In this document: in pieces, positions 18,703 through 27,598 of the stretch | Position numbering within the stretch: the first letter of the stretch is position 1 | Layout of the letters: every line of letters starts with the position of its first letter | Assembly: GCF_010091925.1 (NCBI RefSeq) | Contig: NZ_WVID01000008.1 | Coordinates: 186,001-250,000 of the forward strand | Source: Nostoc sp. B(2019) | GTDB lineage: Bacteria > Cyanobacteriota > Cyanobacteriia > Cyanobacteriales > Nostocaceae | DNA: 64,000 nt | Direction of reading: 5' to 3' | Notes under the pieces: model-generated | The model's input: only the letters and a program-made list of their open reading frames with translations | The model's database searches: none | What the model was told of the DNA's origin: nothing | Made by a program: the position numbers and the translations under genes

Positions 18703-19517
18703 TTCTTCCGTAAATCAGCTGTTGCTGATTGCGTTATTTGCTTAATCGCCGTTAAATCAGGCGGTGGTGTCTCACTTTTTATTCCCAACCATAAAAGATA
18801 TTCTATATTCCCAGCAGGGCCAGTAATCGGCGACCAAGTTAAGCCTTTGTATTTCCATCCTAATTCTTGAGCCGCCTGTAAAACCTGAAAAATGGCATCA
18901 GCTTGGTCATTAGGATCGCGCACAACGCCTTTTTTGCCTACACGGGATTTCCCAACTTCAAACTGTGGCTTGACTAACAATACAGCTTCCCGGTTAGCTT
19001 GAGTTAGCTGCCACAAAGCAGGCAAAATCTTGGTTAAGGAAATAAACGATACATCCACCACCGCCAAATCAGGAATCGGGTCATCTTCCCTATACAACTC
19101 ATCTGGTTTTAGTTGTCGCAAGTTGGTGCGTTCGCGCAAAATTACCCGCGAATCATTTCGCAACCGCCAGTCAACTTGTCCATAACCGACATCAATACCA
19201 TATACTTGCTTTGCCCCAGCTTGAAGCAGACAATCGGTAAAGCCACCCGTAGAAATACCGCCATCTAAACAAACGCGTCCTACTACGGGAATAGCAAACA
19301 CCGTCAAAGCTTTGAGGAGCTTTTCACCACCTCTAGAAACAAAAGGCGATCGCTCCTTAATCTTAATTTGAGCAGAAACATCAACCTCTGTACCAGACTT
19401 ATCAACTACCTGGTTATTAACACTAACTTCCCCTGCCTGAATTAACCTCTGTGCCAAGGCGCGAGACGAGCTTAAACCCAACTCTACTAATAGTGTATCT
19501 AGTCGCTGTTTAACCAA
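18699..19517 (-). CDS. tlyA: TlyA-family rRNA cytidine 2'-O-methyltransferase (hemolysin A family)
   Basis: A 272-residue protein with an N-terminal S4 RNA-binding domain (RLDTLLVELGLSSSRALAQR, residues 3-60) and an FtsJ-like methyltransferase domain. The SAM site includes VCLDGGISTGGFTDCLLQ, then VYGIDVGYGQV and DLAVVDVSFISL. Family members methylate 16S/23S rRNA. Some are called hemolysins for historical reasons. It converges with CP12, the two stop codons sharing bases, so no terminator fits between them. Confidence 0.9.
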   Translation of the reverse strand: MVKQRLDTLLVELGLSSSRALAQRLIQAGEVSVNNQVVDKSGTEVDVSAQIKIKERSPFVSRGGEKLLKALTVFAIPVVGRVCLDGGISTGGFTDCLLQAGAKQVYGIDVGYGQVDWRLRNDSRVILRERTNLRQLKPDELYREDDPIPDLAVVDVSFISLTKILPALWQLTQANREAVLLVKPQFEVGKSRVGKKGVVRDPNDQADAIFQVLQAAQELGWKYKGLTWSPITGPAGNIEYLLWLGIKSETPPPDLTAIKQITQSATADLRKN

Positions 19518-19640
19518 TCTTCTCTTCCAAAAATATTTTGCTTAGATGTCTCATCATCTATCGAATACTTACAGCAATTATCACATCATCCCAATACAGC
19601 CTGAACCCCACCCCGCATTTACTTACACTAATCTCCCCTC

Positions 19641-21815
19641 TTATTCATCCTCATCATAATTAAACATTAAAACAAACTTTTGTTTAGGTAAAACTAACAT
19701 AGGTAAATATATAGGATAATCATCCCATCTCTTACTTTTTTCACCTTTTTGATAGCAAATAATTAAGGTTGGAACGTCAGGATATTTCTCTTTAGCCTCT
19801 AATGACCACCTACCTGAGCCGAAGCCAAACATCCATTCAAAAGGGTCTTTTCTCACCATGTCTAATCCTTGATTATTATTTCTTTCACCTCTACGAACAT
19901 TTAAACGACCCTTTGTCATGCCCTTTGATTTTATATCTGTTAATCCTTTGATGATACGTTTATCTTCCCATTTTTCCGAGGGTACATAAGGACTTTTTAT
20001 ATAATTGAGGATTTTAATAATAAAGTCTATATCCACTTCATAATATTGATTATTTTCTTGGTAATTTATTAAAAGGTTCTCAATGTATTTGAAATTATGC
20101 TCTATTTCATCTTTTTTATAGGCTGGATTTTGAGGAAAAATCAATGATCCTGGTACTAATACATCAATGACTGAAGGATCTAAAACATTAGAGTGAGTTG
20201 GTTTTAAATTTCCTCCTATCCAAACAGGCTGAAGTTGAATATTATGAATATCATCTCCAATTGCTTGACGCATCGCTTCATCCGCTTCGTGAATAGAACG
20301 AAAAGCTTCTAGTATATGTTCTGGTAAGAAGAGACGAGTCACATCTTTTAATTGTGGACGATAACCATACATTCGAGCGTGTTGATGAACCGTATCCATT
20401 ACTTTTTGTTTTGCATCACGTCCATAATAAGTTACCATTAGACCCTTAATTGTCACACCTCTACCTAATCTATTTCCTCCGATTAATATATTCATACCTG
20501 GATTATAATTAGGCTCTTTTTCGGGGTTATTTGCATTAATGATTTTAGGGATTGCGTGCCTTAGTTGAATTTTTAATTCATCTATTAGTTCAGTAATTGG
20601 AGGTAAATTATCAGCAGTTTTATTTAGCTCGTCATAAGCTTGTTCTAACCATTTTTGAGCTTGTTTATTTTCTGTATCTGAACTCTTCTCTCGGATTGCT
20701 TGATCTAAATTAATTACAAATTGACTAATCACCTTTTCTAATACATTATGGATATCTTGTTTATAACAAACATGAGCAAGAAAAGAATATTTATCATCTT
20801 CTTTTTCAGAAGATAACATTTTGTAAGTTGAACCTAAGAAGAAGCAACAAAGTGCAAGCCTTAATCCTTCAGGAATTATCCATTTATTACCCGGATTTAT
20901 TGCACCTTTTTGTTTCTTTAATTGGTTAATTTCTCCAGCATCTACAATACAACAATAGTTACTTTTATCAGCAAAAAATAACTCTCCTCCCATATAACTA
21001 TCTCCCGGCTCTGGTAATGCTGCACAAAATTTTGGCTTACAAGGATGAGGGAGACTTTGTAATAATAAACTTTGGGGAGTTGCTGTGATTTGAATATAAA
21101 TATGATTAGTAACCTCTTGACGAATTTTACCTATCGTTTTAAAGATTTTACTATCATCAATCGCGTCTTTTCCTTTTTTAGCTTGTTTAGATTCATTCGT
21201 ATTTAAACTAGCGTTATCCGCTTCATCATCAAAAATTAAGGTAGGAACATCTTTTACCTTGGCTGCTTTTAAAATCTTCAATAAATTATCCAAGTGATGA
21301 CCATTTTTTGTAGAAACTAATACAACACCTGTATCTTTGATATAGGGCGCAACTTTAGTTTCTGCAAAACCATCAGGATCTTTTTTCCATGCTTCCCAAT
21401 CAAAAAAAACAGGGCCTCCTTGAACTTGATTATTGAAACGATTAGCCGTTTGCTTTCCTAACCATGTATTATCAGAGGTTAAAATAATAAAACAACGAAA
21501 ATTATTTTCATGAGCCAGTGCTAAAGTTGCAATAGTTGTGTTAGTTTTACCACTTTGAACTCGACCATAAATGAGTCCGGTTGTACCATTGGGAATAGGG
21601 TCTTGTCCCTTATAAGGTTGGCTCACTAAACCTGTACTATTTTCCCCCACATCACCATAACCGAAATTTTCTGAGTAAAATCTTACACAACTTTGAACAA
21701 TTTCAATAGCGGTTTCTTTAAGTTTATTCGCTTCTTTTTGTCCAATTTGTTTCTCTAATCTATTAATTAATTTATCAATACAGGAGCCATTAATTTTAAT
21801 CGGAGTGTGTGTCAT
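19641..21815 (-). CDS. Z1-domain ATPase (helicase-like, restriction/defence associated)
   Basis: A 724-residue protein of the Z1 family. Walker A is GLIYGRVQSGKTNTT (near residue 85), Walker B is TLIFDDEADNAS, a motif III-like ITATPQSLLL follows, and a C-terminal motor motif is LIGGNRLGRGVTIKGL with HQHARMYGYR. Z1 proteins resemble superfamily II helicases and occur in restriction-type operons, often with a methyltransferase, a MORC-like ATPase and an endonuclease. None of these is present here. Its start overlaps the stop of the small upstream gene (ATGA), so the two are translationally coupled. I saw no HIP1 octamer in either gene, and they are AT-rich, which suggests recent arrival. Confidence 0.85.
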   Translation of the reverse strand: MTHTPIKINGSCIDKLINRLEKQIGQKEANKLKETAIEIVQSCVRFYSENFGYGDVGENSTGLVSQPYKGQDPIPNGTTGLIYGRVQSGKTNTTIATLALAHENNFRCFIILTSDNTWLGKQTANRFNNQVQGGPVFFDWEAWKKDPDGFAETKVAPYIKDTGVVLVSTKNGHHLDNLLKILKAAKVKDVPTLIFDDEADNASLNTNESKQAKKGKDAIDDSKIFKTIGKIRQEVTNHIYIQITATPQSLLLQSLPHPCKPKFCAALPEPGDSYMGGELFFADKSNYCCIVDAGEINQLKKQKGAINPGNKWIIPEGLRLALCCFFLGSTYKMLSSEKEDDKYSFLAHVCYKQDIHNVLEKVISQFVINLDQAIREKSSDTENKQAQKWLEQAYDELNKTADNLPPITELIDELKIQLRHAIPKIINANNPEKEPNYNPGMNILIGGNRLGRGVTIKGLMVTYYGRDAKQKVMDTVHQHARMYGYRPQLKDVTRLFLPEHILEAFRSIHEADEAMRQAIGDDIHNIQLQPVWIGGNLKPTHSNVLDPSVIDVLVPGSLIFPQNPAYKKDEIEHNFKYIENLLINYQENNQYYEVDIDFIIKILNYIKSPYVPSEKWEDKRIIKGLTDIKSKGMTKGRLNVRRGERNNNQGLDMVRKDPFEWMFGFGSGRWSLEAKEKYPDVPTLIICYQKGEKSKRWDDYPIYLPMLVLPKQKFVLMFNYDEDE

Positions 21816-22288
21816 AGGTTATTTGATGTTGATAAAATTACGTCAGGCCAATTATTTTGAGGGACTGTTTGCTCTAAGGGAACTCTCCCCGTACCTTTAA
21901 CATAATAACTCCCTCTTAGTTCTCTTTTTACAGAAACACGTTGCTTGGCTAAACCCTCACTAGGATCGATAATTGTCCATAGTTGTTGTTCTGATAGACA
22001 ACAAACACCATCCCGATGACAAATCAAGGCGATAAACAGTTTGACATCAGGATAAGTTTGATGGAATTTTGTTAGCGCACTTTCTTCGTGTGAACTAAAG
22101 CTAAATGACCATGAAGAATTGGGTTTTTTCGATATTTTAAATAGGATAGCGGATTCTTGATTTGAGCTTTTTATAGTATAAAGAGACGAATGAATAGAAG
22201 ATAAATAACTTATAGATATATAAGATGTTCCTTTGAGGAGTCGAATAAAAGCCGCACCGTGCAGAAATTCTAGATCATTAATACTCAT
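21812..22288 (-). CDS. Small partner protein of the Z1 ATPase, family not recognised
   Basis: A 158-residue soluble protein. The middle has a beta-rich pattern: AILFKISKKPNSSWSFSFS, then KLFIALICHRDGVCCLSEQQ and a C-terminal RELRGSYYVKGTGRVPL. I see a Lys and later Glu residues but no clear PD-(D/E)XK or HNH motif, so a nuclease role is only a possibility. It could also be a target-recognition or regulatory subunit. It is the first gene of a two-gene operon with the Z1 ATPase, overlapping by 4 nt. Codon use and lack of HIP1 match the Z1 gene and differ from neighbours. Confidence 0.75.
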   Translation of the reverse strand: MSINDLEFLHGAAFIRLLKGTSYISISYLSSIHSSLYTIKSSNQESAILFKISKKPNSSWSFSFSSHEESALTKFHQTYPDVKLFIALICHRDGVCCLSEQQLWTIIDPSEGLAKQRVSVKRELRGSYYVKGTGRVPLEQTVPQNNWPDVILSTSNNL

Positions 22289-22527
22289 AGAACTATTGCT
22301 AAAAATTATCTATATCAATAATAAACATCATATAAAAGTAAGTATAAAATATTTTCAGTATTTTTTCTGTCATACTACTAATTAATTTGTCAAGCAACAA
22401 ATCGTTTTTTTGCATTAAAAAAAGTAAACGCACCTTGCTAATAAAGCCAAAGTGCGATTTGTACTAAGTCCATTTACACGAACTTTGTATGTATGGTTTT
22501 GCAATTTATAATTGCCAAGACTAGATA

Positions 22528-23037
22528 CTAAATATCCTGTTCGCTCAACTCACGAGTTATGTGGTCAAACGGCTCATCTACAAAAGCAGCATTAGCCACA
22601 CCTGCTGTTGCTACTTGTTCCTTAACTAGATCCTTCATAATCTGGATACCCCGAACCGTCGGCCCAATTGGTACTCCTAAAGAATTGTAAGTTTCCCGTA
22701 ATCCTTGTAGCACTCGCTCATCCAACACATTTGTGTTACCAGCAACCAGCGCATAGGTAGCATAGCGGAGGTAATAGTCCATATCTCGAAGACAAGCCGC
22801 ATAACGACGAGTCGTGTACGCATTTCCACCAGGGCGAATCAATTCTGGCAACTCTTCAAACAACTTCAAGCCAGCCTGCTTGACAAGTCCCGCTGCATTA
22901 GAATTGATCGCCGCCGCCGCTTGTACTCGTGCTGTACCACTATCAAAATAAGATTTAAGGGTGTCGATCGCATTCCGGTCAAAATACCGTCCGGTTACGT
23001 CATAATTCTTAATTAAGCTTGTTACTGCATCACGCAT
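22528..23037 (-). CDS. apcF: Allophycocyanin beta-18 subunit
   Basis: A phycobilisome core polypeptide, 169 residues from the ATG at 23037, which follows GGGAGAAAA. The start MRDAVTSLIKNYDVTGRYFD, the chromophore cysteine in RRYAACLRDMDYYLRYA (near residue 80) and the segment VLDERVLQGLRETYNSLGVP are typical of ApcF, the beta-18 variant that partners ApcE in the terminal emitter trimers. It is divergent from glnA with a 372-bp gap. A five-residue upstream extension (MGEKR) is possible but covers the ribosome site. Confidence 0.95.
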   Translation of the reverse strand: MRDAVTSLIKNYDVTGRYFDRNAIDTLKSYFDSGTARVQAAAAINSNAAGLVKQAGLKLFEELPELIRPGGNAYTTRRYAACLRDMDYYLRYATYALVAGNTNVLDERVLQGLRETYNSLGVPIGPTVRGIQIMKDLVKEQVATAGVANAAFVDEPFDHITRELSEQDI

Positions 23038-23256
23038 TCTTTTTTCTCCCAATCATTGCTATCTATGGTTTGATATTTATTTGGCTGCTTTTATGCACCA
23101 ACAAAAATTTGTGCTATTTAAATATAGATTCGGCACAAAAACAATCCATCCGCTACTTAAGGATTCTATGCCAAAGTTGACCCCTATTGAGATGAACTTT
23201 ACAGTTTTGTGCAGACAGTTAGGAAAGGTTAATCTAACCTGTAAACCAGATAATCT

Positions 23257-23270
23257 GTAACAAAAGCTAC
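23257..23270 (+). promoter_or_regulatory. NtcA-binding site of glnA promoter
   Basis: GTAACAAAAGCTAC is a perfect GTA-N8-TAC NtcA box, 140 bp before the glnA start. A TATATCT-like -10 follows about 20 bp downstream (near 23287), the layout of class II NtcA-activated promoters. It resembles the known NtcA-dependent glnA promoter of Anabaena 7120. Confidence 0.85.
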
Positions 23271-23409
23271 AAAATCCTGCAATCTCCTATATCTAGGATA
23301 TTTCAGGAGGATATTCTAGGTGTGTCACAACTTGGTTCAGATCAACAGAGTTAGGATGCTTTGAAGATTCTAGTTTTACTTTAAGTAATTGGCTACAGAA
23401 GGAGTAACA

Positions 23410-24831
23410 ATGACAACCCCACAAGAAGTATTAAAGTCGATCCAAGACCAGAAAATTGAACTGATTGATCTAAAATTCATTGATACAGTAGGGACTTGGC
23501 AGCACCTCACAGTGTACTACGACCAAATCGATGAGAGTTCATTTACTGATGGTGTACCTTTCGACGGTTCCAGTATTCGGGGTTGGAAAGCGATTAACGA
23601 ATCGGACATGACGATGGTACTCGATCCGAATACCGCCTGGATCGATCCATTCATGAATGTGCCAACACTAAGTATAACTTGTAGCATCAAGGAACCCCGT
23701 ACGGGGGAATGGTATAATCGTTGCCCACGCGTTATTGCCCAAAAAGCAGTAGATTATTTAGTCTCAACTGGTATTGGTGACACAGCTTTCTTTGGCCCTG
23801 AAGCTGAGTTCTTTATCTTTGACAGTGCACGGTTTGCACAAACTGCCAACGAAGGCTACTACTTTTTAGACTCCGAAGAAGGTGCTTGGAATTCCGGTAA
23901 ATATGAAAAAGGAAAACCCAACCTAGCTTACAAACCACGCTTCAAAGAAGGTTACTTCCCAGTAGCGCCGACGGATTCTTTCCAAGATATGCGTACAGAA
24001 ATGCTGTTGATGATGGCAAAATGCGGCGTACCCATTGAAAAGCATCACCATGAAGTTGCGACTGGTGGCCAGTGCGAACTGGGTTTCCGCTTTGGTAAGT
24101 TGATTGAAGCTGCCGACTGGTTGATGATTTACAAATATGTCATCAAAAACGTTGCCAAGAAATATGGCAAAACCGTAACCTTTATGCCAAAACCGATTTT
24201 TGGTGATAACGGTTCTGGTATGCACTGTCACCAGTCAATCTGGAAAGATGGCAAACCTCTGTTTGCAGGTGATAAGTATGCTGGTTTGAGTGACATGGGG
24301 TTGTACTACATTGGTGGCATCCTCAAACACGCACCAGCGCTGTTGGCAATTACCAACCCCAGCACCAACTCTTACAAGCGCCTAGTTCCTGGTTATGAAG
24401 CTCCAGTTAACTTGGCTTACTCTCAAGGTAATCGTTCTGCTTCTGTTCGGATTCCTCTGTCTGGCACTAACCCCAAAGCTAAGCGGTTAGAGTTCCGCTG
24501 TCCAGATGCTACTTCTAACCCCTACTTAGCATTTGCTGCCATGCTTTGTGCTGGTTTAGATGGCATCAAGAACAAAATCCACCCCGGTGAACCCTTAGAC
24601 AAAAACATCTATGAACTCTCACCAGATGAACTGGCGAAAGTTCCTTCAACTCCAGGTTCTTTAGAACTGGCATTGGAAGCACTGGAAAATGATCACGCTT
24701 TCTTGACAGAATCCGGCGTGTTTACGGAAGATTTCATTGAAAATTGGATTGACTACAAGCTGGCTAACGAAGTTAAGCAGTTGCAACTGCGTCCTCATCC
24801 TTATGAGTTTAACCTCTATTACGATGCTTAA
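23410..24831 (+). CDS. glnA: Glutamine synthetase type I
   Basis: GSI joins ammonium to glutamate and is the entry point of fixed nitrogen in vegetative cells and heterocysts. The 473-residue protein opens with [18 protein letters not shown] after a GGAG ribosome site. It shows [11 protein letters not shown], the metal/ATP motif [29 protein letters not shown], the ATP-site [16 protein letters not shown] and [20 protein letters not shown]. The C-terminal adenylylation region is not used in cyanobacteria, where inactivating factors bind the enzyme. One of these, gifA, is encoded just downstream on the other strand. NtcA should activate it in nitrogen limitation. Confidence 0.98.
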   Translation: MTTPQEVLKSIQDQKIELIDLKFIDTVGTWQHLTVYYDQIDESSFTDGVPFDGSSIRGWKAINESDMTMVLDPNTAWIDPFMNVPTLSITCSIKEPRTGEWYNRCPRVIAQKAVDYLVSTGIGDTAFFGPEAEFFIFDSARFAQTANEGYYFLDSEEGAWNSGKYEKGKPNLAYKPRFKEGYFPVAPTDSFQDMRTEMLLMMAKCGVPIEKHHHEVATGGQCELGFRFGKLIEAADWLMIYKYVIKNVAKKYGKTVTFMPKPIFGDNGSGMHCHQSIWKDGKPLFAGDKYAGLSDMGLYYIGGILKHAPALLAITNPSTNSYKRLVPGYEAPVNLAYSQGNRSASVRIPLSGTNPKAKRLEFRCPDATSNPYLAFAAMLCAGLDGIKNKIHPGEPLDKNIYELSPDELAKVPSTPGSLELALEALENDHAFLTESGVFTEDFIENWIDYKLANEVKQLQLRPHPYEFNLYYDA

Positions 24832-24867
24832 TTAACAGCCGTATCTAACATCTAAGAACATAAGTTT

Positions 24868-24893
24868 AGCCACCCTCTAGGGTGGCTTTTTTT
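24868..24893 (+). terminator. Intrinsic terminator of glnA
   Basis: AGCCACCC/GGGTGGCT with a short CTCTA-type loop, followed by seven T. A textbook intrinsic terminator 37 bp after the glnA stop. It also lies 36 bp beyond the gifA stop, on the other strand. Confidence 0.92.
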
Positions 24894-24928
24894 GCAGAGT
24901 TATCAGGTTAGACTCTCACTCAAAACAC

Positions 24929-25129
24929 CTAGCTCATGGTGGCGTTGCTGCGCCCATAAATCAAGCGAGTGGTGGGATCTATCTTTCCTTGAGTGGGGTT
25001 CCAGTAATGCCCTAGTTCTTCGTGTAGACCAAGTTCTTGTGCAGCGCGCATCAACATTGATTGTTGACGATTCTTGACTTGCTGATGTTGACGCACCATT
25101 AACGCACGAGATTTTTCTGCGATAGACAT
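24929..25129 (-). CDS. gifA: Glutamine synthetase inactivating factor (IF7 family)
   Basis: A 66-residue basic protein that inhibits glutamine synthetase by direct binding when nitrogen is ample. The sequence ALMVRQHQQVKNRQQSMLMR, the Trp near GHYWNPTQGK and the tail YGRSNATMS match IF7 of Synechocystis and IF7A of Anabaena. In Anabaena 7120 the gene also sits beside glnA in opposite orientation. The start is placed at 25129 because AGGAGG lies nine bases before it. The ATG at 25135 is only three bases from AGGAGG. An NtcA-type site lies upstream, as expected for NtcA repression. Confidence 0.9.
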   Translation of the reverse strand: MSIAEKSRALMVRQHQQVKNRQQSMLMRAAQELGLHEELGHYWNPTQGKIDPTTRLIYGRSNATMS

Positions 25130-25189
25130 AACCATAGTCCTCCTGATTACTGTAATGAATGTATTATTATTTTTGTCCTCTTCCTAATT

Positions 25190-25220
25190 AGTATAGCAAA
25201 AATTCTGTATCATACGCTAC
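25190..25220 (-). promoter_or_regulatory. gifA promoter with NtcA-type site
   Basis: On the minus strand GTAGCGTATGATAC (25207-25220) is a GTA-N8-TAC site. It lies 11 bp upstream of TATACT (25190-25195), a good -10 box. A site this close to the -10 covers the -35 zone and would suit repression by NtcA, the known control of gif genes. The leader would be about 50 nt. Confidence 0.75.
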
Positions 25221-25439
25221 GGAATCAAATTTTGTTACAAAATTTTATATTTATCGGAAAAAGTGGCGATTTTTTCTCGTGTTTGGGGGAAAAATCTCTT
25301 TCAACCTAGCTTTGACGACTCACATCTTGCTTTAGTTGGGTCTTGCTTTGGGGTATGTACCTTTCCAACAGTAGATAATTTATTCGTTACAATTGTTTAC
25401 ATAGAATAAATATAAGTACTCAAAACTCAAGCTATTTCT

Positions 25440-26498
25440 ATGTCTGACACTTTTACTAAACTGACTTATCAGACTCTTCAACAGGGCAAAAATTATTTCA
25501 GTCTAGCTCACAAAATCCTTAGTTCACAGGTAAGGAACCTAGCCTATCCCACGCTTGAACAGAAGATCAAACCTATCCCCAACGAGATTTTACTCAAACT
25601 TCAACAAAGATTGAATCAGCTGCTAGAAGCAGACTGGCAAGATGCCCAAAATGGTGTATATCCAGAGAGTTTGCTGTTTGATAACCCCTGGGAAGACTTT
25701 TTCCGTTACTATCCACTGGTGTGGGTAGATTTACCTCAAATCTGGGAACGGGCTAAACAAAATAAATATCAGGACTTTGCGCCGGAAATAGAGAAGGATG
25801 GTTATCCCAGCTATTATGTGCAGAACTTCCATCACCAAAGCAATGGCTACTTGAGCGACCTATCAGCAAATTTATATGACTTGCAAGTAGAGCTTCTCTT
25901 TGGTGGTGCAGCCGATCCGATGCGGCGGCGTATTCTTGCTCCTCTCAAGCAAGAGTTGAAAGCCTTTGAATCTGTTCCACCACGACAAGTCCGTATTTTA
26001 GATATAGCTTGTGGAACTGGGCGTACTCTGAAGTTAATGCGGGCAATGCTGCCTCAAGCATCTCTATTTGGTACAGATTTGTCACCAGCTTATTTGCGTA
26101 AAGCAAATGAATTACTGTCTCAAATTCCAGGAGAATTGCCGCAACTTGTACAAGCAAATGCCGAAGAGTTACCCTATCTAGATGACTATTTTCACGCTGT
26201 AACTTCTGTGTTCCTCTTCCATGAGTTACCAGCGGCGGTGCGTCAAACGGTTATTGAGCAATGCTTTCGGGTGACAAAACCAGGAGGGGTCTTTATTATT
26301 TGTGACTCAATTCAGTTGAATGATTCACCTGAAATGGTGTCTTTAATGGACTCTTTCCCCGAAACTTTCCATGAACCCTACTATCGGCATTACACTATTG
26401 ATGACTTGGTAGCACGTTTAGAGAAAGCAGGCTTTGAGAATATTGAGATACAAGTCCACTTTGCGAGCAAGTATTTCATTGCTCATAAACCAGCTTGA
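25440..26498 (+). CDS. Class I SAM-dependent methyltransferase
   Basis: A 352-residue protein with a C-terminal methyltransferase domain. SAM motif I is RILDIACGTGRTLKLM (residue about 185), the acidic motif II is LFGTDLSPAYL, then AEELPYLDDYFHAVTSVFLFHEL and TKPGGVFIICDS, as in the UbiE/Methyltransf_11 group. The N-terminal 150 residues are not typical of the fold and contain PLVWVDLPQIWERAK and DGYPSYYVQNFHHQSNGYLS, a region found in cyanobacterial and plant chloroplast relatives of unknown substrate. It stands alone. The hairpin at 26599 lies downstream. Confidence 0.85.
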   Translation: MSDTFTKLTYQTLQQGKNYFSLAHKILSSQVRNLAYPTLEQKIKPIPNEILLKLQQRLNQLLEADWQDAQNGVYPESLLFDNPWEDFFRYYPLVWVDLPQIWERAKQNKYQDFAPEIEKDGYPSYYVQNFHHQSNGYLSDLSANLYDLQVELLFGGAADPMRRRILAPLKQELKAFESVPPRQVRILDIACGTGRTLKLMRAMLPQASLFGTDLSPAYLRKANELLSQIPGELPQLVQANAEELPYLDDYFHAVTSVFLFHELPAAVRQTVIEQCFRVTKPGGVFIICDSIQLNDSPEMVSLMDSFPETFHEPYYRHYTIDDLVARLEKAGFENIEIQVHFASKYFIAHKPA

Positions 26499-26598
26499 AA
26501 TGGCGCAAAACTGCGGCGGGTTGGCAAGCTAGACAGTTTCTAGTACTTTCAGTCAATCTAGCTGACTTTGCTATTGTAGAACCCAAATTTACCCAAAA

Positions 26599-26628
26599 AG
26601 ACCAAATGCAAAATTTCGCATCTGGTCT
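26599..26628. terminator. Hairpin between the methyltransferase and patX
   Basis: AGACCA-AATGC and GCATC-TGGTCT pair across a short loop. Read on the minus strand the stem is followed by TTTTTGGG, so it favours termination of minus-strand transcripts. On the plus strand it is followed by TAGGGGAT. It lies 100 bp after the methyltransferase stop and about 650 bp beyond patX. Confidence 0.6.
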
Positions 26629-27275
26629 TAGGGGATAAAATGACTAAGATGATCCAGTAGATCCTTCTTAATAGTTCGTCAAGCAAGAAGAGTAATATTT
26701 GCTGGTAAGTGCAACAAAGCTATACTAATTCTGCGAATTCATGCTCTAGACAAGCTCAAATGAGGCGACAGGTATTTCATGCTTCGGTCAAAGATGCCGA
26801 ACAGTTGCCACGAAAATTAATTTCTTGATACAAATAAGCAGCTACTTGACGCATGAGAAAATCTGTTTAGAAGTGAAATGAGGTTGCTTTAAGCTATTTT
26901 TCAACAAACGAAATATGCGAATTAGATGTACTTTAGATTAACTGATACCCTAAGTCACATCTATTTCTAGATTGGTTGAAGAGTGAAACGCAGAGCTTAC
27001 CCGAAATACGAGCAATATTTGTCTGACTTTTGAAAAGTTGGTGATGCGTTTGATAAAGGCAGTCAATTTTGTGGGCGTTTTGATTGCAAGGGTTCGTGCC
27101 AACTATATATTATACAGAGTTTACAGTTGAATGACTTGGCGATCGCTCTTTGTTTTTTCTGTGTCAACTGTTGTATTTCTGTTACAGAGATAGTGTCAAA
27201 AATGTTAAGCATCACAACACTCTGTTTTCTTTTACTTTGATTCCCTTGCGATTAAGAAGCATGACCCGAAATTAC
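26629..27275. other. Gene-free stretch downstream of patX
   Basis: No protein frame of note is present on either strand. If the terminator at 26599 serves patX, this would be a 650-nt 3' region or would hold a minus-strand small RNA. I see one HIP1-like site near 27140 and no obvious promoter. Confidence 0.4.
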
Positions 27276-27497
27276 TTAAACAACAGGATAGATATTTACG
27301 AAATTTTCTGTTAGCTCTCTGCGTCCACTACCCCGATGAGACGGAATTTTTGGGTTATTTTTGTTCGCCGAGAGCAACTGTTGTGAATCAGGCGTGGAAA
27401 GCAATTGATCGGATAATTGATTGACCATTGCTTGGCAGTTAGAAGCTAAGGGGCCGAACGCCAGACTCGATACTAAAAGTGAAATGGCAGCACGCAT
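27276..27497 (-). CDS. patX: PatX-type heterocyst inhibitor precursor with RGSGR motif
   Basis: A 73-residue secreted precursor. The first 23 residues look like a signal peptide (MRAAISLLVSSLAFGPLASN). A polar spacer follows, and near the C-terminus is SHRGSGRREL with the exact RGSGR pentapeptide (residues 55-59). RGSGR peptides from PatS, HetN and PatX bind HetR and block heterocyst formation. The signal peptide, the HRGSGRR context and the length fit PatX, not the 17-residue PatS. A TCCGGA-type promoter lies about 60 bp upstream. hetR lies 13 kb away in this window. The 14 residues after RGSGRR imply proteolytic release of the active peptide. Confidence 0.85.
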   Translation of the reverse strand: MRAAISLLVSSLAFGPLASNCQAMVNQLSDQLLSTPDSQQLLSANKNNPKIPSHRGSGRRELTENFVNIYPVV

Positions 27498-27533
27498 AGC
27501 AGATGTCTATTTTGGAACTCTCCAATTCACTGA

Positions 27534-27560
27534 TACTTAGCTTTTTGATGAATATCCGGA
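27534..27560 (-). promoter_or_regulatory. Putative DIF-type promoter of patX
   Basis: TCCGGA at 27555-27560 is the motif reported near -35 in differentiation-induced (DIF) promoters of Anabaena. Reading the minus strand, TAAGTA (27534-27539) follows after 15 bp as a possible -10, placing the start site near 27525 and a leader of about 30 nt before the patX ATG. Confidence 0.65.
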
Positions 27561-27598
27561 CAATTTGCAGAAAAGTATTGTTCTTTACTGAAAATAAA

